A DNA stretch of 64,000 nt, taken from contig CP071499.1 in NCBI GenBank assembly GCA_017354895.1, forward strand, positions 124,001 through 188,000. Reading direction: 5' to 3'. This stretch comes from Podospora comata (lineage: Eukaryota; Ascomycota; Sordariomycetes; Sordariales; Podosporaceae). A program made the position numbers and the translations under genes. Within the stretch, counting starts at the first letter, position 1. Each line of letters opens with the position of its first letter. The notes under the pieces are model-generated. The model was not told the DNA's origin. It saw only the letters and a program-made list of their open reading frames with translations, and searched no databases. Positions 1-11,254 of the stretch are shown here, piece by piece.

Positions 1-131
1 CCCAACAGTGTGAGGACCAGAGTGGCTATGACCAGCAAGTTTGCGGTCAGAGAGACAGACGCGCCATTGATGGACGTGGAAACCATAAAAGTCCAGTCAT
101 CAAGACCACGGACCGTCATTTTGGATGACAT
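1..131 (-). CDS. possible partial membrane protein, cut by window edge
   Basis: On the minus strand a frame is open from about position 255 to the window edge. ATG codons lie at 131 and 119. The 40-odd residues after the ATG include GLDDWTFMV and then a hydrophobic run (LTANLLVIATLVLTLL) that would make a membrane segment. The residues before the ATG also read plausibly (EPFDPVRDF), so the true start may be further upstream through an intron. No family is recognised and the rest of the gene lies outside the window. Chance open frame cannot be excluded. Confidence 0.3.
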   Translation of the reverse strand, partial: MSSKMTVRGLDDWTFMVSTSINGASVSLTANLLVIATLVLTLL

Positions 132-844
132 TGGCTTCGACGGGACGTTCTTGGAGACTGGGTTTTTCTTGGGAAGGTTTGGTTTGGCCACAAAGTCCCT
201 TACTGGGTCAAAAGGTTCTAATAACTTTTTTTCAAGCTCCCATTACCCACAGCTCCTCATAAGAGCAGCCTGAAACACCCACCTAGTAGGGACCGCATAC
301 CACCTTATCAAATGCCGGTCTACCTTTATCCTGTCTGACCACCACGTTAATGTTACACCAGTGGTTTTATCTACCACAATTCAGGTTACACAACAGCATT
401 TCAACTACCAACATGTCAACGTGCAGAGAATTGACGCTCGTGCATTGCATCGATCATCAAGTCAACATGGCATGGCAACCAGTCCCAGCCCTTGCAGGCT
501 GCCTCGGCGTCAATAGTCAATGCAGGTTACTGGAGACAGCCCACGCTGAATGTGTCTAATCCTTGGCAGATATCAGTCCATACCTGTCTCGCCATGACAA
601 GGTTTCACGCAAAGTTGACTGTTCCCCGCATTGATTACCACACTGGGTTAGAGGGAGACAAGGTTCTTAAATCTTGTCAATAAACCAGTATATTGATTGT
701 TATATCTTACTCCATATGTGAATTTCTCCTTCCAATATGCGCAATTCAAGTCCCAGATAGCAAGGTGAGCTCCACACGAGCCTCAATGTGCGCCTAGCTT
801 CGATGTCCTAGCCATGTGTGAGGGTCTGGCAAATGACTGCCATT
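132..844. other. intergenic, nothing recognised
   Basis: Short unrelated open frames only. No tRNA, repeat or convincing coding frame was seen. It lies downstream of the carboxypeptidase stop codon. Confidence 0.5.
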
Positions 845-2243
845 TTACTTCATGTTCAACAGCAGGTATCTAAGACCTGCCCAGGTCTCGACACCGCTGG
901 GAACGATCTGGCTAGCAGGGAGAACGAAGCCGTTGGCACCAGTGTCACGAAGCTCGGCGGTGAATGTGTACTCAGAGCCGCCCACATCGTTGGCCCAGTC
1001 GACACTGCTACCGGTGGCCTTGTAGATGGTGCTGCAGATAGGTCCGGAGGTAAACCTGGTGCCGTAAACGGCCTGGATAGCCGAGGCAGCGCCAGCAGCA
1101 AGGGACACAAGCTCGGTATGCTTAGCAGCTCTGGCAGTGCAGGAGTATCCGTAAGCTGAGTAAGAAGTTGTTAGCTCCGATTGACACTGTGATTCCATCA
1201 AGAAGGGCAGAACGTACGGGTCATGAACAGCTGAGAGTAAGCATGCCAGTCAATGAAGAGCTTCAAGCCCTGGCTGGACTTGACGCTGCGGATGAAGTTG
1301 GCCAGGTTGGTAGTCTCGGGGGCATCAGAGGCGGCTCTTCCCTTGTAGTCCTCGGCGCAGGGGTTAGTGGAAGCACCGCCAGTAACGGACCACTGGAAGT
1401 TCCAGTTACGGTTGATGTCACGGCCAATGCAAGTGCTGCCAGTGTTGGATTGACGGTTCTTGCGCCACAGACGAGTGTTAGTCTGGGTGAAGACGAAGCC
1501 GTCAGGGTTAACAACCGGGAAGACGTAGAAGTCGTACTTGTCGACGAAGCTCTTGATCTCGGCGTCGGTGTCGTACTTGGTCAGGAGGTTGAAGGCCAGG
1601 TACTCGTTGACCATGGTGGTGATCCACTCGCGCGCGTGGACGGTGCTGTGGAAGATGACAGCAGGCTTTTTGCCCTTCCCGGAGCTTCCCCAGAAGTGAA
1701 TACCTGTGATAGGTCTTCCCTCGTTGGAGTTGCCCGACGTGACGATGGCCGAGCGGGTTGGGTAGGTGGCCTGGAGATCCCGCAGGAACTGGAGATGATC
1801 GTTGTACGAATGGTATGAGTTGAACCACGTAGCGTTGGCAGAACCAACTGGGGGTTGATGTTAGTACAAGATACAACTCTTCAAGGGTGGTACAAAGATG
1901 GCGTACCTGCATATGCAGAGAAGTTGGACTCCTCCTCAATAGAAGCAGCCAAGTCCTCGTGCATGGTAGTGACCTCCATGCCGGCGACAGCCGCCTCGAA
2001 CTCGGCCACTTTGGATGGTGGGACAACAATATCGGCGAGAGCGCCAGGGGCCTTGGGTGCCTTCCATGTCTCGAGCTCTAGCTGCTCGATGATCTTGGAG
2101 ACCTTGTTGACCTGGTTCTTGACAGCGACACGGAAGACCTTGTATCCATCGTAGGCGGTGACAGCGGGTCTGACCTGGCGTTCGGGGACAACAGCCGCCG
2201 AGGCGAGGGCCAGGAGAGTGGAAAAAGCGAAAACCGACTTCAT
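845..2243 (-). CDS. secreted zinc carboxypeptidase, M14A family
   Basis: Hydrolyses C-terminal residues of peptides outside the cell. Exons 2243-1907, 1847-1218 and 1155-845 with introns of 59 and 62 nt give 425 aa in frame. The start is the ATG followed by a signal peptide (MKSVFAFSTLLALASAAV). Residues about 20-110 are a carboxypeptidase propeptide. The catalytic domain has the zinc ligands in HAREW (about residues 183 and 186) and the third ligand in DWHAYSQ, the substrate-binding NPDG and RDINRNW motifs, PYGY formed across the second splice junction, and the catalytic Glu in FTAELRD. Length and motif order match fungal metallocarboxypeptidase A (MCPA type), so it should be an active zymogen. 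A TATA box lies about 85 nt upstream. Confidence 0.95.
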
Positions 2244-2327
2244 CTTGAAGAGATGGGAACTTGCGTCTTGACCGTGGAGTTCCTGGAGAAGCTCTTTTCC
2301 TCGAGCGACTCCGGTGAGACCTGGCTG

Positions 2328-2334
2328 CTTTATA
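2328..2334 (-). promoter_or_regulatory. TATA box of the carboxypeptidase gene
   Basis: TATAAAG on the minus strand about 85 nt upstream of the carboxypeptidase ATG, at a distance usual for a fungal core promoter. Assigned by sequence and position only. Confidence 0.5.
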
Positions 2335-3239
2335 GCTTCCTGGAATGACCGTGGGTTGGAGGTAGTACACATGAGTGGTTACCTACCTGTGGCATGGGAT
2401 GAACACACCTAGGAGGAGTGGCACTGCCTCGGGTGGACATGACCAACGACGTGACCATGGGCCAGATAACCTTCCCTTTTCGGCCGAATAGCGATGCGGA
2501 GGGGGGCCAAGTCTGGATGTTTGTCACCTTCCCGGGATGACGCACGATGCAACAGTCTGGGGTTGCAAAAGCCGATCCCGCATTATACCCGCTTGCCCCT
2601 AGCCAATGTGCTTTTAACAATCAGCTCGGCATTGTGCTGGGCGATCTCGCTCTGCCTGCGACCAGGGGCTTTGGCCAGATGCCGAACCAGGATTGTCGCC
2701 CCGAGGCCGACAAGACCACCTTCCGCAACTGGATCAGCTTCGCGCCTATGCTTCATTGCCTTGTTCTAGAACAATGCATATGATCTTGTGAGAATGTTAT
2801 ACAGCCAAAGCGCCTGGGGCGAGGCAATGACACTATTGGCGGTGTGCGTGTACAGAAAGGCAGGTTCGTCCTACCGTTGAGCTGTTTATTTGCTATTGAT
2901 AATCTTGATTGGGAAAGTCATTAAGCCATATCAAAACCGTTATCTTGGCCCCTGCCCACTCGCAACAACCAACACCAAACGTGGGGATATGGGGGTGGCT
3001 ACAATATAATACACGATCGGCTGGAGTCAAAAAAGCTTCGCTGTTGCTCCCCCCCGCCTCTTCCCCCCCCGGACCTGCAGTTAATGAACAAAGCTTGGCT
3101 TTACAACTGGTCCAGCCCTGTTTAGATTTCCATGCTTTGCCCCTTCTTGGCGCACATCCCTCCCGCTTCTTCTGCATCTGCCGAGCACTGAGTTTGTTTA
3201 AAGAAGATTCAGCCAACGATCAGACTTCCATCCCTGCTC
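2335..3239. other. intergenic region
   Basis: Promoter side of the carboxypeptidase gene. Contains C-rich runs near 3047-3070. Several short overlapping open frames were inspected and none carries a recognisable domain. A minus-strand frame reading ARQMQKKREGCAPRRG from about 3185 could be a second exon of the candidate gene at 3240-3490. Confidence 0.4.
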
Positions 3240-3490
3240 ACCGACATTGTCCAGGTCGAAGGTACGGTCCTCGTCTACCGTCATTTGACTGTATGAGCCC
3301 ATGCAAATTCTGCATCAGTTCTGTCGCAGTATCTAGCTGACAGTTAGCAAGCTCGGCGAACTTAGCGGGGTGGAAAGAGTTAGGAGGTTTGTGGAGTGGG
3401 TGTGATTCATCTTGTTGTTGTGGTTGTTGTTGCTGCTGTTGCTGGTGCTGGTGGTGATGGCGGTGGTGCCGTTCCTGCTATTGCCAGACA
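3240..3490 (-). CDS. candidate small Q-rich protein, start unresolved
   Basis: The minus strand has a coding-like frame: a His/Gln tract, then DESHPLHKPP, then a helix-like segment including PAKFAELANC and DTATELMQNLHGL, ending near a good donor (GTGAGC) at about 3240. The frame has no ATG and a TAG just before the Gln tract. The best ATG (AAAAGATGTC, about 3490) is in another frame and reads a 53-residue Asn/Thr-rich peptide. A TATATAAGG box at about 3664-3672 lies at a suitable distance. Either an undetected splice, a repeat-length frame change in the CAG/CAA tract, or a chance frame explains this. Family unknown. Confidence 0.3.
3410..3470. repeat. CAA/CAG/CAC trinucleotide tract
   Basis: Imperfect trinucleotide repeat (plus strand gttgttgtggttgttgttg and following gctgctgttgctggtgctgg). 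On the minus strand it would encode Gln, Asn or Thr runs depending on frame. Confidence 0.75.
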
Positions 3491-3663
3491 TCTTTTCTGG
3501 GGAAGGAAGAAGGTTGAAGGTAGAGGTAGGTATGGTAAGAGGAAGAAAATCTTGGTCGACGATTGAGTTGTTATAAAGGTGTGATGGAGAGAGTGATGGT
3601 GAGACAGTGAGAGCATTCCAGGTATATATCTATTTAGTAGTAAGACAGTAGTGGTATGCGCTC

Positions 3664-3672
3664 CTTATATAG
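3664..3672 (-). promoter_or_regulatory. TATA-like box TATATAAGG
   Basis: TATATAAGG on the minus strand, about 170-180 nt upstream of the best ATG of the small candidate gene. It supports transcription of that strand but does not prove a coding gene. Confidence 0.4.
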
Positions 3673-4149
3673 TCGCAACAGGAAAAAAATGAAACAACAC
3701 GTTCCACATTATCTCTCTAAGAACGCAGGCCTTGTTCATGAAAGGCTTTCCTTCTTCAACAAACAACCTCTTTCGTATGAAAAATAATTCTGATTTCCAG
3801 AAACCTACAGAGGCTTTGAAGATTCTTAAAGTTCAGTGGTTCACCATAGAATGAGGTACGCATTTATGGAGCATGACGATCTGGCCTTTTGTCACAGAGG
3901 GAGTGTTCGAGCACTCACTCATACCTAGGCAGCGACCCACAAGAACAATTATACACTGTCAAAGTGACCGGAGATGTTTTGTTGTACCATCATTGCCTTA
4001 GGCAGCATTCAGTTACAATGCCATTCAAAAGCTGGGGAAATAGCTCCACAGTGATGACTCATGGGACGCTGAGGTATTAGTTGTTTCAAGTTCCTGAATT
4101 GAATCGAAGCTTCTAAAGCTTGAGATCAGAATGGCTGCCTAGAGGTACC
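3673..4149. other. intergenic, nothing recognised
   Basis: AT-rich stretch between the small candidate gene and the DUF1993 gene. Contains one CCTAGG palindrome at about 3922. No coding frame supported. Confidence 0.5.
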
Positions 4150-4734
4150 TTAAGCCAAGAAGCTTCCAATGTAGTCTCTTTTGCCAACTGGAACGCCTTT
4201 GCTCCTGAGAATGGCATACGCCGTGTTGAGATGGAAGAAGAAGTTGGGGATTCCCTGGTTGAGGACTGAGTCTCTGCTGACAATCTTGATGGTTGTTGGC
4301 CCCAAAGCACTATGTTTTTCAAAATCAGCAATGTGTCCTTTGTTACAAGCTCCGCCACGATGGGTCGGGTGAACTCACAGATCGACTGTTTCATCGGCTT
4401 TGGCGTCAATAGCAGCAGCATCGGCCTCCTTGATCACCTGCCTCGCCTTCTCAATGCGGGCATACAAACCGGCAAATGTCTTTTCTCCATCTTCCCAAGG
4501 CTCATCGGCCTTCCCTTGGGAGCGGGTGAGGGTTTTGCGGACAGTGTTGGTAACATTCTGAACTTGAAAGGTCAGGGGGAGCATGTCATCGATGAGCCTG
4601 GCATTGATGTACTCGGCATTGGCGTCGAGGCCCTGTGATGCAGCATATTCTTCGGCCTTTTGGAGAATATGAACGAGTGTGGAGAGACCCTTGGAAAAGG
4701 TAGAAATAGTAATGGAAGATAGAGTGAGAGACAT
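4150..4734 (-). CDS. DUF1993 domain protein
   Basis: Exons 4734-4379 and 4309-4150, with a 69 nt intron, give 171 aa in frame. The N-terminal MSLTLSSITI start is followed by a helical domain (FSKGLSTLVHILQKAEEYA) and the conserved C-terminal motif NFFFHLNTAYAILRSKGV then GKRDYIGSF, diagnostic of the DUF1993 family. Members are small cytosolic proteins with a DinB-like four-helix fold; the biochemical role is unknown. No signal peptide. A TATATAT box lies 67 nt upstream of the ATG. Stop codon TAA. Confidence 0.9.
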
Positions 4735-4800
4735 GTTGGCGGTTTGTGCACTGCTCTTGACGAGGAAGAAAAGATGATGATAAGGTAGGTTGAGTGGTAG

Positions 4801-4807
4801 TATATAT
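4801..4807 (-). promoter_or_regulatory. TATA box of the DUF1993 gene
   Basis: TATATA sequence 67-73 nt upstream of the DUF1993 start codon, a typical core-promoter distance. Position-based assignment. Confidence 0.45.
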
Positions 4808-5528
4808 GGCAATCTGCGCTGAGGGTAGAGGATTGGTATGAGAAGTTTTCAGAGCTTTTGACAGAGGAAACAAAGACGTGTTTATACTTCTGGTTAGGTT
4901 CTTCTCGCTCTCTCAGGTCCCTGCATCACCTCGCATTATTAATGTATTCTACCCAATGGTGTGCTTTTAGTTTCTGAAGCGGGATGTGTCAACTGGAATT
5001 ACAAATCCACGTTACGTGTGGCTCGTCAACAATTATTCAGCTCGACTTTAGCAGCTGCTGTCCAGGGAACGTAACAATCACCTCGATGCCAGTGCTTGGC
5101 TGTTCCCTCATCGGACCAACTATCAGAGCTTGGAAGACGCCAGGAGAACCGAGACTCCTTGCTGCCAGTTGAAATGCACCGAATAGGACGAGAGGCGGGT
5201 TCCTTGCAGGTTGTTGTGGTGTAGCTGGTGTTGCAATTGATACCAAAAGGATGTCGTGATGTGGGGTACAGCATTTGCAACACAATGGCGGGTTATGGCC
5301 GCCGAGCCGGAACCGGGGTTTGCCGGCATTATCGCCGAATCACACAATTATTTTCGGTATGGTCAAAATATCACGAATTCCGCAACCGGCATGTCGTCAT
5401 GTCACAGATCATGTACTCCCAATACTGAGATTGAATCTTGTATGATTTTGAACTACTTAGGTACTACACCGTAACCGCTCTTTGCACTGTGGATTGTGAT
5501 CCTTCTCCCATCTGCGCACCAAATGGCC
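4808..5528. other. intergenic, nothing recognised
   Basis: Between two minus-strand genes. Short open frames on both strands show no domain or codon pattern worth calling. Confidence 0.5.
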
Positions 5529-7553
5529 TCAGTTCGGCATGTATGGGCCAAGATTCTTGTAGAAGGCGCATCTGTCCCCACGGTAAGCCTCCCAAGTGTT
5601 GGCATTCTGAACTGAAATGGCATTCTTGATGCCCGGACCCTCATACTGGGGATAGGGCCCCACCAACGGAAGCTCAACAGTAGCGAGAGTCCCGCCGGTT
5701 GTGTTGAAGTTGACAAACTGGGGCGCGTTCTGGTTCCAGACAGGCCAGTTGGATGCGGGGTGGTATGCGCTAGGAGACGCAGAGGAGGCTCCGTTCGCAA
5801 TCGTGTTGGCGATGGATGGGTTTCCACCGACGATAAAGTTGCCCCAGGCCTTGCGGAACGCGAGGGTAATGTCGCTGGGGAGGCTGGGGGTGCTGGGTCC
5901 AAAGGCTGCGTTGATATCGGCTCCGTGGTAGGCAAAAGGAACAGAGAACTGATACAGCCAGGAAGACTTGCCCGGGTTGCCCGAGTAAGCATCGGCGAGC
6001 CAGTACGCAGGGCATGCAAAGGTGGCCTCGGCGTAGATATTGTTGCCTCTCTGCTTCTGGCCGACGCCGTCGGGGCTGGTGTTGATGGCGTTGAAGCCGC
6101 CGGTGTTGAGACCATCAGTCTCAAACCTGGGACCGGAAGCAGAGCTCAGCGCCGAGTTGGGATTGATGGCCAGGATGCTGTTCAGCTGGGCCGAAGTGAG
6201 GTTGGGGAACCAGAGAGCCATCCAGGCGAGGAGGTCGGCCTGAGTCTCGATCGCATCGGGCCCGGGCACAAAGAGGGGTCCCTCATGAGCGTTGTAACCC
6301 ACGAGGAGCTTGTTGCCGTTGACCCTCTTGGCGGTGAGCTGTGCAGTGGGACGGTTTTTGATGTACACGCCATCGGTCACAGGCCAGAAGCCCCAACTTC
6401 CCTGGGTTGACGACGCTGTGACTGAAAGCGAAGCAAGCTCGAGGTCGGCAGCGCTCTTGCCAAGCAGGCAAGAAAAGACGCTGCCGGAGGAAGGGCAGCC
6501 GGCAGCGGCGGAGAAGGCATAATATCTGCTGGTAGGGATAACATCATTGAAGTTGGGCTGGTAAGGCAGGTAGGGAGACTGAGCAAGTCCCTTGTCGAAC
6601 AAAAGAGAGCCGAGGTCACCGTTGACAGCCAATGCGTGGTGCATAACGGAGCCAGCACCGGCGGACTGCCCGGCGATAGTGACCTTGGAAGGATCACCAC
6701 CAAATTTGCAGATGTGGAGCTTGACCCAGGCCAAAGCAAGAGCCTGGTCAAGATGACCGGCATTGACAACACCATTGTCCTTGACCTCCTGGGAGGACAG
6801 GTAACCAAAGGCACCAAGCTTTTTGAGCATGTATGTCAGTAACCACTTTTCCAAAGTACAAAGCACGATGTTGTACGAGGGGATGCATAACTTACACGAT
6901 AGTTGATAGAAACACCAATGAAAGTCTTCCCATTGTCGTTGATAAGCTGGGTCAGATCTTGCGAACTATCACCATACCCATAGCCTCCGCCGTGGATCCA
7001 AACCACGACTGGAAGCTTGGTGGCATTGGCAGGGGCGACGACATTGAGGAAGAGGCAATCTTCGCTACCAGGGGGCCCAGGGAAAGAGCCAAATGCTGTA
7101 CGCGGAGTGTGTTGATAGCATGTGTTGCCAAAGGCGTCGGCATCAGTGACTGGCGCAGATGGGGCCAGAGCAGGGAAACGGGGAGGCTGCCATCTCAGAC
7201 TTCCCGTGGGAGCCTGCGAGTATCGGATGCTAAGGTATTCTTGTCAGCAGAGAGGTCAGAAAAGAGGAATTTGCTATGTCTCGAACTTACCCCTTCCAGT
7301 GATTCAGTGCAGATGCCGAGTCGTAGTAGCCCCTGTACTTGGCATAGCCAGTGTCCACGACCAAGGTCGATTCTTGAGCGCACTGGGGCGCACGGATTTG
7401 ATGATCGTTGTAGGCTGCAGTCAGTTCGGCAACAAGATTATCCACAAACTTGGTGGCGGCATCTGTAGTGCGTGCGGCGACTTTGGAGCTGGGCAAGGCA
7501 GAAGAAAGCGAGGAGCCTGCGAGGAGCAGGCCCATCCACTGTTTGATGGCCAT
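5529..7553 (-). CDS. secreted type-B carboxylesterase/lipase
   Basis: Alpha/beta hydrolase that cleaves carboxylic esters, probably extracellular. Exons 7553-7291, 7229-6896 and 6818-5529 give 628 aa in frame, with introns of 61 and 77 nt. The start MAIKQWMGLLLAGSSLSSA is a signal peptide; an in-frame upstream codon is not ATG. Motifs in order: FGSFPGPPGSEDCLFLNVV (type-B signature 2), WIHGGGYGYG (oxyanion hole), the nucleophile elbow GQSAGAGS with Ser at about 251, NAHEGP (acidic triad residue), and PFAYHGAD (catalytic His). The elbow has Gln where most family members have Glu (GESAG), a tolerated variation. Cysteine spacing fits the fungal lipase 1/cholinesterase group. Substrate cannot be told from the sequence. 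Confidence 0.93.
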
Positions 7554-9618
7554 CGTGACTAGGGATGACGATGTTGGCAAGATGGTCCTGGTTGCCAAAG
7601 TGAAAGCAGAAGAGAGGAGGCCATCGTGACTCTAAATATCAGAAATGCCATGGCCCTCTGCCTGCCGGCCGGAACTATGGTGTCCCAAGCAAGTTCACAA
7701 TGACAGCGGATAAACTGGGGTGAAGTCAAAAAAAGTTAGTGGATACTACGCTGTATAGCCCAGCTCCATCGCTAAGGCGTAGCGTACCCCATCATATTCC
7801 AGGCAGTCGCTTTTCTCTGCCATCTTATGGGCGCGGAGTTTTGTAGAGGGCTATTTTGGCAGCGACGGCTCCATTTGTACAGCCTTCCAAGACCATAGCT
7901 GTCAATAAAGTCAGGACGGTGTGGTTTCCATGACAGAAAACACCTGCGGCAAATCGGGCAGCTTTCCCGGTCGCGGGATGGTGCGGGATGCTATTGGTCG
8001 TCCGCGAGTGTTCTGTGTCTCCAGCGGTGACGGCAGTGGATGGGTTCTCTTCCCCCTGCCTTAGTAAGGAATCAAATGTTGCCTGATTGATGGGCGGTTG
8101 AAGAATGTCTTGGTAGGCAACGTGCTATGTGGAAAAGTATTATACAATACGCATGGACTGTTGGCAAGACATGGCACGGAATTAATCGACCGAACACTGG
8201 ACCACCAAGGCGGGACCAATGCTGGCACCCTATGGCATGGTTTTTGTTGTTGGGAGCTGGGTTGCATTGCAGAATGCAGACCCTTCTCTTGAGATGGGTT
8301 CCAGACAGAAGAAGGTTGTTTCCCTTCCACCGAAATTGAGCCACATCAGGACTTGAAATTCTCTAGCGCAATTGTGAATGGGTCCTCGGTGTTTTCATTC
8401 GCGATATGTGCAGAGGGGCAAAATGTCAAAGCGAACCCCAGATCCACCACATCTCCACATTCTAACGGGAATCGGATAGGCGCAACACGGCAGCGCTCAC
8501 CATGCCAAGGTCCGGGGACCAACCTCAACCTCGCGTGAGCTGCCTGATTCGGCTTGAGAAGCCCACAGAAGACAAACAAAAGTGATGAAGCTCCAGTCAA
8601 GCACCATTTGACCCGCTCGTACAAGGTGGTGTATCGTGTGTTTAGGTTTGCGAAGGGGGTCCTCAGGTAGGTATTGTCTTTGATCAGTAGGTAGGTAGGT
8701 AGGTGGGTGGGTAAGCACATCGTTGACCGAAGAATTGGAGACTCCTACTTCACTGGCGGACCTCAAGTGTATCAAAAGAGCGGTCTACTTCCTACCTATC
8801 TTCAATCGCCTTCATGAAATTCAAGGTCTTTCAAGGCCCAAGGTCCACCTCGAAAGGGCCTTGACTACCAAGCTCATGGTTCCAACCACAAACGTGTTGG
8901 ACAAAATTGTGACATGATTGGAACACCACACCCATGCCGATAGCCCGAGCTTGCCCATAATCTCACGTGTCATTCCATGAAGGTGGGCTTGCGGAATAAA
9001 GCCTGCAAAACCTTCGAAGGGCTCAAGGGGTGGTAACCATTCGATCGACGAACAGACCACATCTTGATTTCAGCGCCTGCATACGCCAAGTCAGCCATCT
9101 CGTGGTACTGGAACGAACGTCCCCTCTTCACCTAGCCGCACCGTTAATCCCCCCTCAGCTTGGAGCTCGGGCCTCTCTTCCACACACACCCGTTACAGGT
9201 TTCCTCTAGGTGGCGATGATCTCGCTGAGGGAAAAGTGGTGATACCCAGTTTGACGTGCGGTTCGTGTTCGTAGGGCCGAACTATGACACATTATTGTTT
9301 CTGCGGCACGCTCCATGGCGTCTCTTTGACCTTCATTTTGGGGAGAGCTACTGCAGCTCACCACACCCAGTACAGGAGCAGATCATCAAAGAGCTTTTCC
9401 TGGTGACGGAGACCAAAGCGAGATGGTGATCTAGACCGAACGCCATCCCCTCAAGTTTCCCAGACATCAAATACGCCACAACTGGCTAATATCGGGTTCC
9501 CTCTCGCCATCTGATGGACCCTTTGAGCTCTTAGACTCTCGTTGCATTTTGGAGGCCACCAAGTCCATCACTGACATTCCCGCCGTGAGACACTATCAGA
9601 TGTTGACCATCTTCCATA
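7554..9618. other. 2 kb intergenic region
   Basis: No convincing gene. Contains a GTAG(G)-type microsatellite near 8685-8715. It serves as upstream region for the esterase (minus) and the receptor (plus). Confidence 0.5.
8685..8715. repeat. GGTA tetranucleotide microsatellite
   Basis: Plus strand reads cagtaggtaggtaggtaggt and then gggtgggtaag, a short tetranucleotide array in a gene-free stretch. Confidence 0.75.
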
Positions 9619-10929
9619 ATGACAGACGCAACATCAACCAGTCCGCCACCACCACCGCTCTCGTCCAACGCCCACGAAGACAAATCCTCCACGGTGATTG
9701 GGGCTATCATCTTCTGCCTGGTATGGTCAACTGTAATGGTAGGCATGCGCCTGTGGACGCGGGGCAAGATGATCAAGCAGCTTGGGATAGATGACTACGC
9801 CTGCATCCTAGGCTTGGTGAGTACAATGCCCCTTTGCCAAAATCAACCAGTCTTCAAGAATCTAACATGACCACCTCGCCCAGCTCACGGCATGTGGCTC
9901 AGCCATCGCCATCGGCCACATGACAACCTTTGGCCTGGGAAGGCACATCTCGGTCATGAAACAAAACGATATTCCCCTGTACCTTCGAGACTTTTACGTT
10001 TCCATCGTCATGTACTGCTGCGCCCTCCTCTTCCTCAAGCTCACGTTTCTCTTCCAATACTACCGCGTTCTGGCCGTCCAGCATATGCGCATCGTTTATC
10101 TCGTCGCCATTTTCATCGTCGGGGGCTGGGCCCTCTCCCAAGTCCTGGTGGGCATCTTCATCTGCACTCCCATCCGCGCGTTTTGGCTCGGGGTGCCCGT
10201 TATCGAAGGTGCCACGTGTATTCCAAACATACCTCAATGGTACATCAATGCCGCGGGCAATATCGTGACGGATGTGGCTGTCTTTGCGCTGCCTTTGCCG
10301 GCTTTGTGGAAGTTGAAGCTGGCCAAAGGTCAGAAGTATATGCTGATTGGCATTTTCAGCTTGGGATTCTTGTGAGTCTCTCTTCCGCACCCCCTTTTTT
10401 AACCCTTTTCTTTGTGAACCCTGCTCACAAGTCGACCCTCTGCGGCAGCACCGTCATCATCTCCATGATCCGGATCAGGTATCTTCAACTGTACGAAGAC
10501 TTCCCCTGGGAAAACGTCACGTCCTCCCTCTGGTCCGTTGGCGAGTTGACCTCGGCTATCACTTGCGCCTGCCTGCCTACCCTCCGCCCCTTCTTGGTGA
10601 CCTACTTCCCCAGATTGGCATCGGCCATTGGTGGTAGCAGGGCTCATCCCACGGGCGCTATGAGTGCCGGCGTTGCTGTTGATGGAACCGGCCGCATCCA
10701 AACAGTGGATCCCGAAACGGGCGTTTACTACGTCGGAAGAGGACAGCACTCGCGCGCTCGCAGTGGCGCGAAAAAAGGTGCGGCGGTAACGGTCGAGTGC
10801 TCTGACGGGACCGGTAGTGAGGTTGAGCTGTCGCCACAGCAGACGAAGGTCAACCCATTCGAGGCTCATGTGATCCACAAGTCGGAAAGTCTAGATGGGG
10901 TCAGTATTGTCAGTAGGGACATTCGATGA
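9619..10929 (+). CDS. PTH11-like seven-helix receptor (fungal rhodopsin domain)
   Basis: Integral plasma-membrane protein of the PTH11-related GPCR class, proposed to sense surfaces or nutrients. Exons 9619-9816, 9884-10371 and 10449-10929 give 388 aa in frame. There is no CFEM domain: a short Pro-rich N-terminus leads straight into helix 1 (VIGAIIFCLVWSTVMVGMRL), then the conserved IDDYACILGL. Later landmarks are YLRDFYVSIVMYCCALLFLK, FICTPIRAFW, INAAGNIVTDVAVFALPLP and, after the third exon junction, FTVIISMIRIRYL with WSVGELTSAITCACLPTLRP. The cytosolic tail of about 100 residues is hydrophilic. The second acceptor chosen (GGCAG) is the one that keeps the conserved helix in frame. Ligand unknown. 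Confidence 0.9.
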
Positions 10930-11254
10930 TCTGATGAGGATCAATGTGGACTTAAGTGTACATACCTGCATTGCTGTACCATATATGAGAGTGCACATCG
11001 CACACGGACGAGTCATTTGTATTATACCCCTTCCTCAAGAATAAAATATTCTTCGAAGCTCAAACTGTTCTGCCCGACGCCGAACCCAGGTTGTGAAACA
11101 TGCTGCGACTTGTCAAGATCAATTCAAGTGCGACGCGCAATGAACCCAGGAAATAACGCCCTACACGATACACACACATTCATCTTTCATTAAACCCCCA
11201 GCAGACATTATCATACAGATCGTAGCCTCATCCCAAGTGCGCATACAAAAACTG
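10930..11254. other. convergent intergenic spacer
   Basis: Short 3'-to-3' spacer between the receptor and the transcription factor. AATAAA-like sequence (ataaaatattc) near 11041 could be part of either 3' end. No gene seen. Confidence 0.5.

Noticed and set aside
1168-1818. 216-codon plus-strand frame opposite the carboxypeptidase
   Set aside because: Antisense shadow of a strongly coding exon with conserved zinc motifs on the minus strand.
2893-3216. Minus-strand frame of about 107 codons
   Set aside because: Low-complexity Gly/Glu stretches come from C-rich DNA and no family is evident; kept only as a possible second exon of the small candidate gene.
8346-8775. Overlapping minus-strand frames of up to 124 codons near the GGTA microsatellite
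   Set aside because: Composition follows the repeat, no domain, and the frames carry no plausible start or splice context.
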